Shown here one piece after another: positions 1-6,875 of a stretch of DNA of 64,000 nt. Source of the stretch: Bacteroidales bacterium (GTDB lineage Bacteria > Bacteroidota > Bacteroidia > Bacteroidales > UBA932); assembly GCA_024402135.1 (NCBI GenBank), contig JAKSJN010000001.1:310001-374000 (forward strand), in the 5' to 3' direction. Numbering within the stretch: the stretch's first letter is position 1; every line of letters starts with the position of its first letter. Position numbers and translations under genes: made by a program. Below the pieces are notes generated by a model. That model did no database searches, was not told where the DNA came from, and worked only from the letters and a program-made list of their open reading frames with translations.

Positions 1-564
1 ATTGGAAAGAACCGGTACAAGAGAACAAAAACGATCTCTGATGAGGCCGTTGTTCTTTTTGCCTATTTACTGAATGATGAGCTCGCAAAGGGATATGACA
101 GGCAGACGGATTACGAGAAGAAGCTGTTGAAAAGATGGTACGAAGAGGGCTCATGGTGCGGGGAAAAGCCGGATAAGCCTGGAAAGACATTTGACCGATT
201 GGAAGAATGGAGACGTACTCCGGATAGAAAGCTTTTCCTTTCTGTAAAAAAGGAAGATATAGAAGAAATAGAAAACGATTTCAAGATAAAGGTCGAGATT
301 CACAATACAAGGACCATAAGGACGAAATATTTCTCAAGACTACTTTCAATACCAGAGAAAAGGATGACCAAAAACAAATCGGCAGCCATTGAGGATGAGC
401 GAAAGGAAAAACTCACGAAATCTATTAATAATGAGATCTTTGATTTGATTCGTGTGACAGGTAAGAGAGCCAAAGTCCTCGATGTCTTTTACAATGTGAA
501 TGAAAAGTTAAAAAAACAAGGGAACGATAGACTTGTTTACACCAGACTTGTTCTAAATGATTGA
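1..564 (+). CDS. Unknown protein, 5' end outside window
   Basis: The reading frame is open from base 1, so the gene begins before the window; 187 codons are visible, ending in TGA. The visible part is hydrophilic and lysine/glutamate-rich, with no membrane segment and no motif I recognise. A TTG at 127 could act as a start, but the upstream codons read as protein (for example VVLFAYLLNDELAKGYDR), so a longer gene is more likely. A strong terminator overlaps the stop codon. It lies in an accessory region with transposon scars. I assign no function. Confidence 0.7.
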   Translation: MGKNRYKRTKTISDEAVVLFAYLLNDELAKGYDRQTDYEKKLLKRWYEEGSWCGEKPDKPGKTFDRLEEWRRTPDRKLFLSVKKEDIEEIENDFKIKVEIHNTRTIRTKYFSRLLSIPEKRMTKNKSAAIEDERKEKLTKSINNEIFDLIRVTGKRAKVLDVFYNVNEKLKKQGNDRLVYTRLVLND

Positions 565-591
565 AATCCAGACATAAAAGTCTGGATTTTT
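564..591 (+). terminator. Rho-independent terminator
   Basis: A 10-bp perfect stem (AAATCCAGAC with GTCTGGATTT) and a 6-nt loop are followed by a T run. It begins at the stop codon of the gene that enters from the left edge. Confidence 0.85.
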
Positions 592-647
592 GCAAGAAGA
601 AACATCTGCATGCGCCGGCGGGTGTTCGGATTTGTTGTACGTATTGA

Positions 648-968
648 TCAGCAAGTTGTCAGAGACTGCAGATCAGTACACTTGATAAACTCGACGTCAT
701 TGCTTAAGTGCTGCCTTGGTTGGAAACGTCCAAGTTTGACAGCGTCATACATCTGCTGAACAAAAGGAGTCATGCGGATCAGTTCCACATGATTGGAAAG
801 AGTGATATTATACAACTCATCAGCGGCAGAACGCGAAATGAGTTCAATCCCGGACATGTCAAACATATACTCGTCACCGTCAACCAAAGATGCGCCAAGA
901 CGTTCGACCAAAGAACGCGTACGAAACTCTGTTCCAAATTGATCTGATATTTTCAGTAAATGTTTCAT
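648..968 (-). CDS. STAS-like DUF4325 protein
   Basis: A 106-residue protein whose centre (FDMSGIELISRSAADEL, about residues 36-52) matches the STAS-like DUF4325 pattern of a beta strand followed by a Ser/Ala-rich helix. Family members usually sit beside a GHKL-type ATPase and are thought to work as anti-anti-sigma-like switches. The immediately preceding frame on the same strand ends only 3 bases upstream (TAA-gtc-ATG) and has a tail like a histidine-kinase-type ATPase, but it is broken by a transposon relic. The partner is therefore probably lost and this gene may be an orphan. The STAS-like call rests on motif resemblance only. Confidence 0.6.
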   Translation of the reverse strand: MKHLLKISDQFGTEFRTRSLVERLGASLVDGDEYMFDMSGIELISRSAADELYNITLSNHVELIRMTPFVQQMYDAVKLGRFQPRQHLSNDVEFIKCTDLQSLTTC

Positions 969-971
969 GAC

Positions 972-1076
972 TTAACCGATATAATTGTATATGTTAAACT
1001 CTCTCTCTTCAACCGGAATCTCCGCCAGCACCAATGTTCCTGGCCAAACAACATCATCTGGAAGATCTTGACATAC
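972..1076 (-). pseudogene. C-terminal remnant of a GHKL-type ATPase
   Basis: Minus-strand reading gives about 33 residues (DLPDDVVWPGTLVLAEIP, then a short tail) ending in TAA three bases before the DUF4325 gene. The PGTLVLAEIP piece resembles the last strand of GHKL/HATPase domains (GTxVxxxIP), the usual partner of DUF4325. Upstream the frame runs straight into the right-end hairpin of an IS605-type relic, so the rest of the gene is missing. The ATPase identity is inferred from this short tail and the neighbour. Confidence 0.45.
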
Positions 1077-1100
1077 TCTCCTGCCTAAAGACAGGAGATT
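1071..1100 (-). repeat. IS200/IS605-type right-end hairpin
   Basis: On the minus strand a 6-bp stem CTCCTG/CAGGAG encloses a GTCTTTAG-type loop and is followed by AGTATGTCAAG. It lies just after the stop of a TnpB fragment, where right-end hairpins of this family sit. The same stem, loop and trailing TGTCAAG recur at 10,300-10,330. Confidence 0.7.
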
Positions 1101-1109
1101 CTTGGGTGG

Positions 1110-1265
1110 CTAACGTCCTTTGCGAAGGGTGACCTTCGTCTTATGGGGACTCCCCAACGAGGCAATGCCCTGCCTCAAGATATTTATCGCTGCGTTCACA
1201 TCCCTGTCATGCGATGTACCACAGCCAGGGCAGGTCCTATTTGTGAATATCGGCATGAAGGGAAT
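1110..1265 (-). pseudogene. tnpB: TnpB C-terminal fragment (IS605-type relic)
   Basis: The minus strand encodes about 50 residues of the end of a TnpB protein: the second half of the zinc ribbon ([11 protein letters not shown]) followed by [11 protein letters not shown], which holds the last RuvC aspartate, then a basic tail and TAG. Everything upstream is gone; an in-frame stop lies just before and the HigA-like gene begins immediately beyond. It cannot encode a working nuclease. The element broke into an ATPase gene, whose tail lies on its other side. It belongs to the same end-hairpin family as the intact element at 2.3-3.6 kb but has a different protein tail. Confidence 0.8.
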
Positions 1266-1266
1266 A

Positions 1267-1578
1267 TCAATATGTCAGAGCGAATTTAAGGCCAACTGCT
1301 TCTGATATCAGAATGAATGTTGATAGTTGCATATCAGTTTCGCCTTTTTCAAGCGAAGCGATGTATTCACGCTTCTTGCCAATCTTGTCGGCAAGTTCCT
1401 GCTGTGTGATGCCTGCAGATTTCCTTGCGTTCTTGAGAACCTCAGCATAATACCAGGCCTTTGCCTTTGCTTCAAAGGCATCACGAGTCACTGTCCCGAG
1501 CTTCCCATATTTCTCATCCAGCATCTCATTTGCTGTAGGGAGGCTTTCTAATTTCTTAAAATCGATGTCTTTTCTCAT
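1267..1578 (-). CDS. higA: HigA-type antitoxin, XRE helix-turn-helix
   Basis: A 103-residue protein with a C-terminal helix-turn-helix of the XRE/Cro type ([20 protein letters not shown], about residues 56-75). The N-terminal half ([13 protein letters not shown]) is typical of HigA-like antitoxins. It overlaps the upstream toxin gene by 4 bases (ATGA), the coupled toxin-first layout of higBA modules. It probably neutralises the toxin by direct binding and represses the pair's promoter. Function is inferred from family and layout. Confidence 0.85.
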   Translation of the reverse strand: MRKDIDFKKLESLPTANEMLDEKYGKLGTVTRDAFEAKAKAWYYAEVLKNARKSAGITQQELADKIGKKREYIASLEKGETDMQLSTFILISEAVGLKFALTY

Positions 1579-1907
1579 TTTGCTAGTTCTGATAATATAT
1601 TTTCGGCAATCTGTATCTGTGCCTTATAATCTTTGGTGGATTTCTTCATGAAGCCGTTCAGAAGTAGAACTTCATCTGCCTCTACGAAACTCTCGCTGTC
1701 AATCGTAAACAGGATAACCCTGTATTCATTTCCGACAGAAATACGCATTTCATAAAAGTCTGTCCCCTCTAGTTTCTTGACGAACTTAGTGCTTACAACC
1801 TTAATCTGCGACATAAGGTTCAGTGCGTAATCTATTTTCTCCTGGACTTTTGGGCCAACGGAGTTGTAGAACTCGTCAAATTGATTTGTTCTTCGTAACG
1901 TCCTCAT
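1575..1907 (-). CDS. higB: HigB-type toxin (RelE/ParE superfamily)
   Basis: A 110-residue protein with the RelE-fold signature of the phage Gp49/HigB group: a helical N-terminus (FDEFYNSVGPKVQEKIDYAL), then KKLEGTDFYEMRIS and EYRVILFTID. Members are ribosome-dependent mRNA endonucleases. It is the first gene of a two-gene unit and overlaps the antitoxin by 4 bases. The start ATG lies only 4 bases after a TACATTTG promoter box, so the mRNA is probably leaderless. Such modules are common in mobile regions, matching the setting. Confidence 0.85.
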   Translation of the reverse strand: MRTLRRTNQFDEFYNSVGPKVQEKIDYALNLMSQIKVVSTKFVKKLEGTDFYEMRISVGNEYRVILFTIDSESFVEADEVLLLNGFMKKSTKDYKAQIQIAENILSELAK

Positions 1908-1911
1908 ATTG

Positions 1912-1942
1912 CAAATGTAAGGAATATATTACAAACAAAAAA
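1912..1942 (-). promoter_or_regulatory. Promoter of higBA, probably leaderless
   Basis: On the minus strand TACATTTG fits the Bacteroidota -7 box, with TTTT 19 bases upstream as a weak -33 box. The start codon begins 4 bases after the box, which puts the expected transcription start at or next to the ATG. Confidence 0.6.
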
Positions 1943-2034
1943 ATACAGTAAAAGATATCTAACGACTTGAAGCATTTCATGTCTTATTGTGCAAAAATGT
2001 GTGTGCTACCCCTGGCATGATGTATTATGATATC

Positions 2035-2208
2035 TTAGGTATGGATGGAATATCCTTCCGTCTTCTCCAGCGTGACCGCGAAGACAGGGCCGCTGCCGCT
2101 TCCGAAGCCGTCCCTCTCTCCGTGATAGAGTACCCCTCCGCATAGGCCGTCGCGCCCGTCCGCGTAGGTTTGACGGAAGAAGAAGGACATCTCGTCGCGG
2201 TCGTTCAT
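2035..2208 (-). CDS. Small hypothetical protein
   Basis: A 57-residue frame starting at MNDRDEM, with a glycine-rich stretch (GERDGFGSGSGPVFAVTLE) and ending GYSIHT. The composition reads as real protein, and I have an impression of similar short proteins in gut Bacteroidales but cannot name the family. The frame stays open upstream to 2232, next to where the TnpB element appears to begin, so it may be the end of a gene cut by that insertion. Confidence 0.4.
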   Translation of the reverse strand: MNDRDEMSFFFRQTYADGRDGLCGGVLYHGERDGFGSGSGPVFAVTLEKTEGYSIHT

Positions 2209-2306
2209 AATTCTTGTCGCAAGGAAACCCAAAAATCTTCAGTTTCCGGGAGGAATTGCGGCCTGTCCTTTTGTTGGTTTGACATAATTTTGGTATCTTT
2301 AATGAT

Positions 2307-3554
2307 ATGAAACAGGAAGTTACAACAACGGTCAAGGTGCGTCTGATGACAGGCGATTCCGACAGGGAGATGCTCGTCAGAACTGCCGAAGCGTATCGTA
2401 AAGCCTGCGATTTCGTCTCCGGCCATGTATTCGACACGGGGGACGAGAGGGTCTATTCCCTTAACGGTTCTCTGTATCCGACGCTTCGCTCGGTCCATGG
2501 CCTGAAGGCCCAGATGGCGCAGTCGGTGTTGAAGACCGTCGTTGCGAAATACGCCTCTGTCCGCTCCAATGGACACGAGCGCACCCGCATCCGCTTCCGT
2601 GCCCTGCAGTATGACCTTGTCCGCGGCCGCGACTGGTCCTGCACGAAAGGCCTTCTGTCCGTGAACACTCTCGATGAAAGACTGAAACTCCAGTATTATG
2701 GAGAATTTGACTTCACGCAGGAAGGATGCACCTTCGGTACAGCCAGGCTTGTCGTTGATCCCAAAGGAAGATGTTTTCTGCATATCCCCGTAACGAGGTC
2801 CGTCGATATCCCAGACGAGATGACCCGTGTTGTCGGCATCGACCGCGGCATCCGCAAGCCCGTCGTTGCCTATGACGGAAGGAAGACCACATTCGTACAG
2901 GGAAGCAGTATCAAGACAAGACATGCAAGGTTTCTTGCACTTCGCCGCGAACTTCAGCAGCGCAGGACACCATCGGCCCGTCATCGCCTCAAGACGATCG
3001 GCCGGCGAGAGAACAGATGGATGTGTGATGTGAATCACCGCATCAGCAAGGCACTCGCCGATTCGAATCCTGCCGGGACGCTCTTCGTCCTCGAGGATCT
3101 CGGCGGCATCCGCGGAGCCACCGAGCGTGTCAGGACGAAGGACAGGTATGTCAGCGTCAGCTGGTCGTACTACGACCTGGAGCAGAAGCTGATGTACAAG
3201 GCCTCCCTTGCCGGCCAGAAGGTCGTCAAGGTTGATCCGAGATATACCAGCCAGAGGTGTCCGGTATGCGGTGTCATAGACAGTCATAGTCGTGACAAGT
3301 CAAATCATGTTTACAAATGTTCGCACTGCGGTTATCGGTCCGATGACGACAGAATCGGTGCGATGAATCTGTATCAGCTTGGAATTGAGTACCTGAAGGG
3401 TACCGAGCATCCCAGGATACAGTCGCCATCCGGCAGGCCGGGTGGCGGAGGGTGCAGTCAATCACCCCGCGATGTGACGCCACGTCCCAAGGGACGCAAA
3501 AAGGTAGGAGCTCAGCCGAGTGTTCGCACTACCGGGCAGTCACAAGCCCATTAG
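2307..3554 (+). CDS. tnpB: TnpB RNA-guided nuclease, intact
   Basis: A 415-residue TnpB of the IS605/IS1341 type, the ancestor group of Cas12. The RuvC residues are all present: Asp in VVGIDRGIRKPV (about 180), Glu in FVLEDLGG (about 262), and Asp in SDDDRIGAMNLYQ (about 345). The zinc ribbon between them has paired CPVCG and CSHCG. TnpB is guided by a right-end transcript and cuts DNA at sites next to the element's target motif. The basic, proline-rich tail after residue 370 overlaps the DNA expected to encode that guide RNA. The promoter may be TATCTTTA about 10 bases before the ATG. The protein seems complete and could be active. Confidence 0.9.
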   Translation: MKQEVTTTVKVRLMTGDSDREMLVRTAEAYRKACDFVSGHVFDTGDERVYSLNGSLYPTLRSVHGLKAQMAQSVLKTVVAKYASVRSNGHERTRIRFRALQYDLVRGRDWSCTKGLLSVNTLDERLKLQYYGEFDFTQEGCTFGTARLVVDPKGRCFLHIPVTRSVDIPDEMTRVVGIDRGIRKPVVAYDGRKTTFVQGSSIKTRHARFLALRRELQQRRTPSARHRLKTIGRRENRWMCDVNHRISKALADSNPAGTLFVLEDLGGIRGATERVRTKDRYVSVSWSYYDLEQKLMYKASLAGQKVVKVDPRYTSQRCPVCGVIDSHSRDKSNHVYKCSHCGYRSDDDRIGAMNLYQLGIEYLKGTEHPRIQSPSGRPGGGGCSQSPRDVTPRPKGRKKVGAQPSVRTTGQSQAH

Positions 3555-3577
3555 TCTTCAGCTAATGAGTAGTTGAC
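3420..3577 (+). ncRNA. Predicted omega/right-end guide RNA of the TnpB element
   Basis: TnpB elements make a guide RNA from the last part of tnpB through the right end, with the guide read from flanking DNA. Here the corresponding stretch includes GC-rich inverted segments (GGCAGGCCGGGTGGCGGAGG region) and the terminal hairpin. Position is inferred from the family; no separate promoter was identified. Confidence 0.35.
3549..3577 (+). repeat. Right-end hairpin of the TnpB element
   Basis: CATTAG, a 7-base TCTTCAG loop, then CTAATG. The TAG of the first arm is the tnpB stop codon. The loop matches the TCTTTAG loops of the two scars at 1,078-1,097 and 10,300-10,319, suggesting one related family. 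Confidence 0.7.
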
Positions 3578-3721
3578 TATGGTTATAGTGGAATTCTCGG
3601 GACTCCACTGCGACAGCCTGTATATGCATCTGTTGAGTGACATGTCTCCCTTCTTGATCATGTACGCCTTGCATTCCTTGATGCGTTTCAGGGCGTTTTC
3701 AGTGAACTTGATCTTGGCCAT
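3565..3721 (-). CDS. Small hypothetical protein truncated by the element
   Basis: The minus strand encodes MAKIKFTENALKRIKECKAY and about 25 more residues (ending near QWSPEN) before running into the right end of the TnpB element, which supplies a foreign tail and stop. Lys/Arg-rich helical start; family not recognised. The start at 3721 is chosen because the longer frame to 3787 has poor protein character. The original C-terminus was probably displaced by the insertion. Confidence 0.45.
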
Positions 3722-3844
3722 GGCTACGCGGAGAATGGAGCAAAGGTCATCTTTCTTCCGTCGATGGCACGATATCGATGATCGCATCGTATAAATTCCG
3801 CTTAATTCAAATGATACATGCTAGGAATAAATAGTCTTTGAGAC

Positions 3845-3869
3845 AAAAAAACGTGCATTTCTGCACGTT
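3845..3869 (-). terminator. Rho-independent terminator (minus strand)
   Basis: On the minus strand AACGTGCA, GAAA loop, TGCACGTT is followed by a run of six more T. No clear gene ends here on that strand, so it may serve a gene now lost or the broken gene at 4.2-5.1 kb. Confidence 0.7.
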
Positions 3870-3941
3870 CTCAACTATTTGTGTAAACACGTCTATCGTT
3901 CCCAAAAACAATAGACAGCTAAGAAATAGATAGACGATATT

Positions 3942-4157
3942 CAGGTGATGTTCACCCTGATGGTAAATGTCATGAACGAGCTGCCGGAAGGATCGGGAAT
4001 CGTTTTCCTTACCAACGCCGCATACATACAGAACTACGACAAGACGCCTACCCCAAAGTCCGCCAATCCCGATCTGATCCTTCAGTGCATCGAGGCCAAG
4101 GGAATACACAAGTCGATTTCGGCCCAGCTGCCTATCGCTTCCTGGAGTCGCGTGTAG
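3942..4157 (+). CDS. Hypothetical protein fragment
   Basis: Seventy residues (start at ATG 3945 or the GTG just before) with convincing protein character (MNELPEGSGIVFLTNAAYIQ, then NYDKTPTP). An in-frame stop lies just upstream and there is no ribosome-binding site I trust, so this may be a surviving piece of a larger gene. It resembles no family I can name. The neighbouring broken gene at 4.2-5.1 kb supports decay in this stretch. Confidence 0.35.
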   Translation, partial: QVMFTLMVNVMNELPEGSGIVFLTNAAYIQNYDKTPTPKSANPDLILQCIEAKGIHKSISAQLPIASWSRV

Positions 4158-4216
4158 CCGCTAGTGCTGCAATCCTGTGGTTCTCCGCGATTTGCTCCGA
4201 CAACTGCTCTTGCGAT

Positions 4217-4267
4217 AAGGGAACTATATACATGTCTCTCCTAGGTCAACATGTATATAGTTCCCTT
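4217..4267. repeat. 19-bp perfect inverted repeat
   Basis: AAGGGAACTATATACATGT at 4217-4235 is repeated exactly inverted at 4249-4267, with a 13-base loop. The right arm lies inside the 3' end of the minus-strand broken gene; the left arm lies beyond its stop. There is no T run, so a plain terminator is unlikely. Arms of this length suggest a mobile-element end or a structured RNA. Confidence 0.8.
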
Positions 4268-5052
4268 CATATAAGCGTTTGGCACTGAGAGCTGCCCGCA
4301 CTGCAAAAACTCGCCCGAAATGATTCTTGAGATAGGCTTACCTGAAAGATCAATCTGAGACAACTGTATCATATTCTGGTACACGGCTGACAATATGAAG
4401 CTAGCATCCATGTAGATACAACTGTGGGCTTGATTCCCAACCTTGATATATGAGTCACAGCTGACAAACAAGGCTCCATTTGCCTCATCATAGTCCAGAC
4501 CCTTACAATCAAAATAGTCTGAGTCTATCTTTAGGCGGAGGTTAGTTCCTTCATAGAAATGGATGATATCATCGTCTCCCAGGATCATTATCAACCGATA
4601 CCTGAGTGCCGCCCAAATGTTCGATGTGCTGAATATGATAGATCTCCTGATTCTTCTTTGCAAACTGCATTTCAGCCTGGACGGCGCTGAACATCTTCAA
4701 ATCTTCAGGGATATCCTGATATCCTTCAAAAAACTCCGGAAAATCACGTTCTATTGCTTCAATGTCAAACGTATACTTGGCCATTTCCACAAAGTATGGT
4801 GCATATCCTCTCTTGATGGCGGACATGTACTTTTGTCGGACATTTGCATCAGAATAGGCTTCCTGAAAACAATAGAATGACCATTGATTATGATTCTTAG
4901 GCTCGAATACATTGTCTTCGCTGTGATATTGAGGGCCTTCTTCTTTGCACGCTGCTTAAGCTCGAATGCCCGAATACACGTCTGATATGGCTCACCATCT
5001 AAGAAGCCTCGCTATCCCAACCATAGTACCTACGAAATACTCCTTGATGCAT
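4241..5052 (-). pseudogene. Broken gene with several frameshifts, about 265 residues
   Basis: Following the minus strand from ATG 5052 gives MHQGVFRRYYGWDSEAS, then LDGEPYQTCIRAFELKQRAK, then EEGPQYHSEDNVFEPKNHNQ continuing through QKYMSAIKRGYAPYFVEMAK to GGTQVSVDNDPG, then DDDIIHFYEGTNLRLKIDSD to the stop at 4241. Each switch changes frame: near 5003, near 4945 in an A/G-rich run, and near 4585. Pieces join into one plausible acidic protein; no family recognised. At least three lesions mean it is almost certainly dead. Confidence 0.65.
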
Positions 5053-5075
5053 ATTTACGGAATCGTAATATTTAC

Positions 5076-5083
5076 TATATTTG
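5076..5083 (+). promoter_or_regulatory. Possible -7 promoter box
   Basis: TATATTTG fits the Bacteroidota TAnnTTTG box, but no TTTG stands at the expected distance upstream. If used, it would start a transcript with a leader of about 270 bases before the gene at 5362, containing the structured stretch at 5231-5316. Confidence 0.35.
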
Positions 5084-5230
5084 CCCTAGTCGAGCAATCG
5101 GCAGACATATTTTTGTGAAGCAAAGTGCTTTATCCTTGAATGGAAATCTGGAAAATTTCAATTGACCAAGGAAGAGGCAGTTGTCATCACTTGTATGATT
5201 GGACCGCATATGCAATGCGCCCTACATACG

Positions 5231-5316
5231 AGTGTGGGGCTGTTTTATTTGGTCTTAGGTATTCCAGAACCTCCATTCAGATAAAACAAAGGTCCCACAC
5301 TTTTGTTTGTTCTGGG
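5231..5316 (+). ncRNA. Candidate structured leader with interleaved stems
   Basis: AGTGTGGG (5231-5238) pairs with CCCACACT (5294-5301), and inside it GTTTTAT (5242-5248) pairs with ATAAAAC (5281-5287). CCAGAAC in the loop (5264-5270) pairs with GTTCTGG downstream (5309-5315), crossing the first stem as a pseudoknot would. AAACAAA (5284-5290) can instead pair with TTTGTTT (5302-5308), breaking the inner stem. It lies 46 bases before the ATG of the gene at 5362. No known riboswitch class is recognised; it is a candidate only. Confidence 0.4.
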
Positions 5317-5361
5317 TTATATAGCTTTTTGCCTTCTTAAATTTCAAAACATCGGAAGTGC

Positions 5362-6288
5362 ATGAAAAGTAATCTAACATTTGAAGGAATACATAAGAAT
5401 CTTGACCTGGCTGCTGCCGAAGAACAATTGTTCTATTTTCCCTATATTGGACGGGAATATCTGAGCGGACTTGAAATTGTTCCCAGAAAGAGACGCAGGA
5501 CCTTGGTCATCGGAGCTAGTAGATACTGTACGCTACACTGCAACAGCCACCATTGCTGCGAAAATGAATTCTCTCCGGCAAAACTGCACAGCCTGTTCAA
5601 AAACAGGAGACAATGTGCCATCATGCCAAAAGGCAAGCTTGAAATTATTAATCATGTCAGCATCTTAAAGGCTAGGGATAACTACTTGATTGAAGAAGAA
5701 AGAAAGATGATTCCATATACATACGTCCAATTCACTGAGGCCTTGGAGAGAATATTAGGTATAGATGCCTATTATTTATGGGATAGTCTTGCCTTCATCA
5801 ATTTTCTGCAGACGATAGTTCCAACGGTCAAAACACCTCCTTTCAAAGGGAACGAGGAACTTTACCGTAAGTCTTCGGAGATCGTAGAAAAGGTCATAGA
5901 AATCCTCGATCCCGAATGCATAATAATGTGGGCGTCCGATCCAATAGATAACTCCATTGGCAAGATCTTTCCGTATGCGACGGTTGACGAAGACTTCGCC
6001 ATAAGACTAGAAAGTAAGCATTCTAGGAAAGGCTATAGGCAGTATGCAAAGTACGACCTTCCAATCAATGGCAAGAATTATGTCTTACTCACATCTCCAC
6101 ATCCAGCCTACGGAAATAAGCGTACAGTAGAATACTACAAGGAACTGCAAGCAAACGACTTCTTAAGGGAAGAATACTTACAAATGGAAAACTTCAGGCT
6201 CAGGAAAAAAATCACTCTTAAGAATTATGACGATTGGGAAGACTTTTGGGAAGTGCTTTCCCTGTTTGCTGAAGATTATTCGCAATAA
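5362..6288 (+). CDS. Uracil-DNA-glycosylase-fold-like protein
   Basis: A 308-residue soluble protein. Residues 48-56 (LVIGASRYC) resemble the first motif of a UDG-superfamily group common in Bacteroidota (usually LVIGESHYC), and residues 257-264 (TSPHPAYG) resemble its closing HP[SA] motif. Cys/His pairs follow the first motif (CTLHCNSHHCC). The Glu usually found in GESH is Ala here, so catalysis is doubtful. Such proteins may act on damaged or modified DNA or nucleotides; that is inference. It stands alone on the plus strand behind a candidate structured leader. Confidence 0.5.
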   Translation: MKSNLTFEGIHKNLDLAAAEEQLFYFPYIGREYLSGLEIVPRKRRRTLVIGASRYCTLHCNSHHCCENEFSPAKLHSLFKNRRQCAIMPKGKLEIINHVSILKARDNYLIEEERKMIPYTYVQFTEALERILGIDAYYLWDSLAFINFLQTIVPTVKTPPFKGNEELYRKSSEIVEKVIEILDPECIIMWASDPIDNSIGKIFPYATVDEDFAIRLESKHSRKGYRQYAKYDLPINGKNYVLLTSPHPAYGNKRTVEYYKELQANDFLREEYLQMENFRLRKKITLKNYDDWEDFWEVLSLFAEDYSQ

Positions 6289-6380
6289 GGCGAACGATAC
6301 GCATTTTTTATCTTGAGAAATGGTATTTGGCCATTCCGATTTACCGGTGGAGTATCAATTGACAGTTCACAGATTATCAC

Positions 6381-6388
6381 TAAATTTA
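6381..6388 (+). promoter_or_regulatory. Possible promoter box of the 47-residue gene
   Basis: TAAATTTA is one base off the TAnnTTTG box and lies 16 bases before the ATG at 6405. TTGACA stands 16 bases upstream of it. Support is weak beyond position. Confidence 0.3.
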
Positions 6389-6404
6389 CAAAAAAGATGT
6401 CGCT

Positions 6405-6548
6405 ATGATAGGATACACGTATAACCCAAAGCCGCTGACTGGAGAGCGTGCGAAGCAGCTAGCTGATAAGTCCTTGAAAAGCAACGATGCTCCAGCGCAA
6501 AAGATTACTGTAAAAATGCCAGACAAGTTTACCGTCAAGTGGAAATAG
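6405..6548 (+). CDS. Small paralogous protein (MIGY family), copy 1
   Basis: Forty-seven residues: MIGYTYNPKPLTGERAKQLA, a short variable part, then KITVKMPDKFTVKWK. A second gene at 10,816-10,986 shares the same plan (MIGY-x3-P-x-PLTGERAK-x-LA, a spacer, then TVK-x-PDKF-x-V-x-W). Two related frames about 4.3 kb apart on opposite strands strongly suggest both are real. Small, basic, soluble and without cysteine pairs or a membrane segment. Function unknown; an RNA- or DNA-binding accessory role is only a guess. Confidence 0.7.
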   Translation: MIGYTYNPKPLTGERAKQLADKSLKSNDAPAQKITVKMPDKFTVKWK

Positions 6549-6565
6549 AAACCAAGAAATATTAC

Positions 6566-6667
6566 TATATTTGTAATGGAAATGGACACTGTTCCATTTG
6601 ATTTTTATAGAAAGGAAAAGGAAATTGTTGGGATGGCTAAAGTCGGTATGACTTGGGCCATCCTTTT
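6566..6667 (+). ncRNA. Candidate small RNA of about 90 nt
   Basis: A TATATTTG promoter box (6566-6573) is followed by hairpin AAATGGA/TCCATTT (6580-6599) and then a strong terminator at 6631-6667: GGATGGC pairs with GCCATCC, enclosing a second stem AAGTC/GACTT, then TTTT. The expected transcript is roughly 6577-6667. The -33 box is not visible. A 39-codon frame from 6576 to 6695 also starts right after the box, but it crosses the terminator, so an RNA is the simpler reading. Confidence 0.45.
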
Positions 6668-6683
6668 CCCATATTCGGGTCGC

Positions 6684-6875
6684 CTAGCCCAATAGCATAA
6701 GAACTCCAAAAGCCACAGATAGCACAGCCGTCCTCAGCGCCATGTCCTGAGCCCTATCATCATCATGACGGAAGACGTTTATGATGACCAATAAGAGCGT
6801 AAGAAGCGCTCCACAGGCCAACAGAATCCTAAGAAAGGCGATCTTACTCTTGGGGCTTTCAATGACGCCCATCAT
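6684..6875 (-). CDS. Small two-helix membrane protein
   Basis: Sixty-three residues with two hydrophobic segments: IAFLRILLACGALLTLLLVI (about 12-31) and TAVLSVAFGVLMLLG at the end. The loop between is charged (FRHDDDRAQD). It overlaps the upstream HAD phosphatase gene by 4 bases, so the two are translated as a coupled pair. No family recognised. It may anchor or accompany the phosphatase at the membrane; that is inference from the coupling alone. Confidence 0.6.
   Translation of the reverse strand: MMGVIESPKSKIAFLRILLACGALLTLLLVIINVFRHDDDRAQDMALRTAVLSVAFGVLMLLG

Larger units (their letters stand above)
2233..3577 (+). mobile_element. IS605/IS1341-type element with tnpB only
   Basis: The element has an intact tnpB, no tnpA transposase, and a right-end hairpin overlapping the tnpB stop codon. 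Boundaries are estimates: the left edge from where the neighbouring minus-strand frame stops making sense, the right edge a few bases after the hairpin (ending near GTAGTTGAC). Without tnpA it would need a Y1 transposase supplied in trans. A minus-strand frame reads into the right end, suggesting insertion into a gene. Confidence 0.65.

Noticed and set aside
2205-3287. Long minus-strand frame (360 codons) opposite tnpB
   Set aside because: The plus strand has all TnpB motifs here; the antisense frame has low-complexity, motif-free sequence and arises from the high-GC codon pattern of tnpB.
5140-5340. 66-residue plus-strand frame
   Set aside because: It overlaps the interleaved stem region, lacks a ribosome-binding site and has no protein-like pattern; the RNA reading is better.
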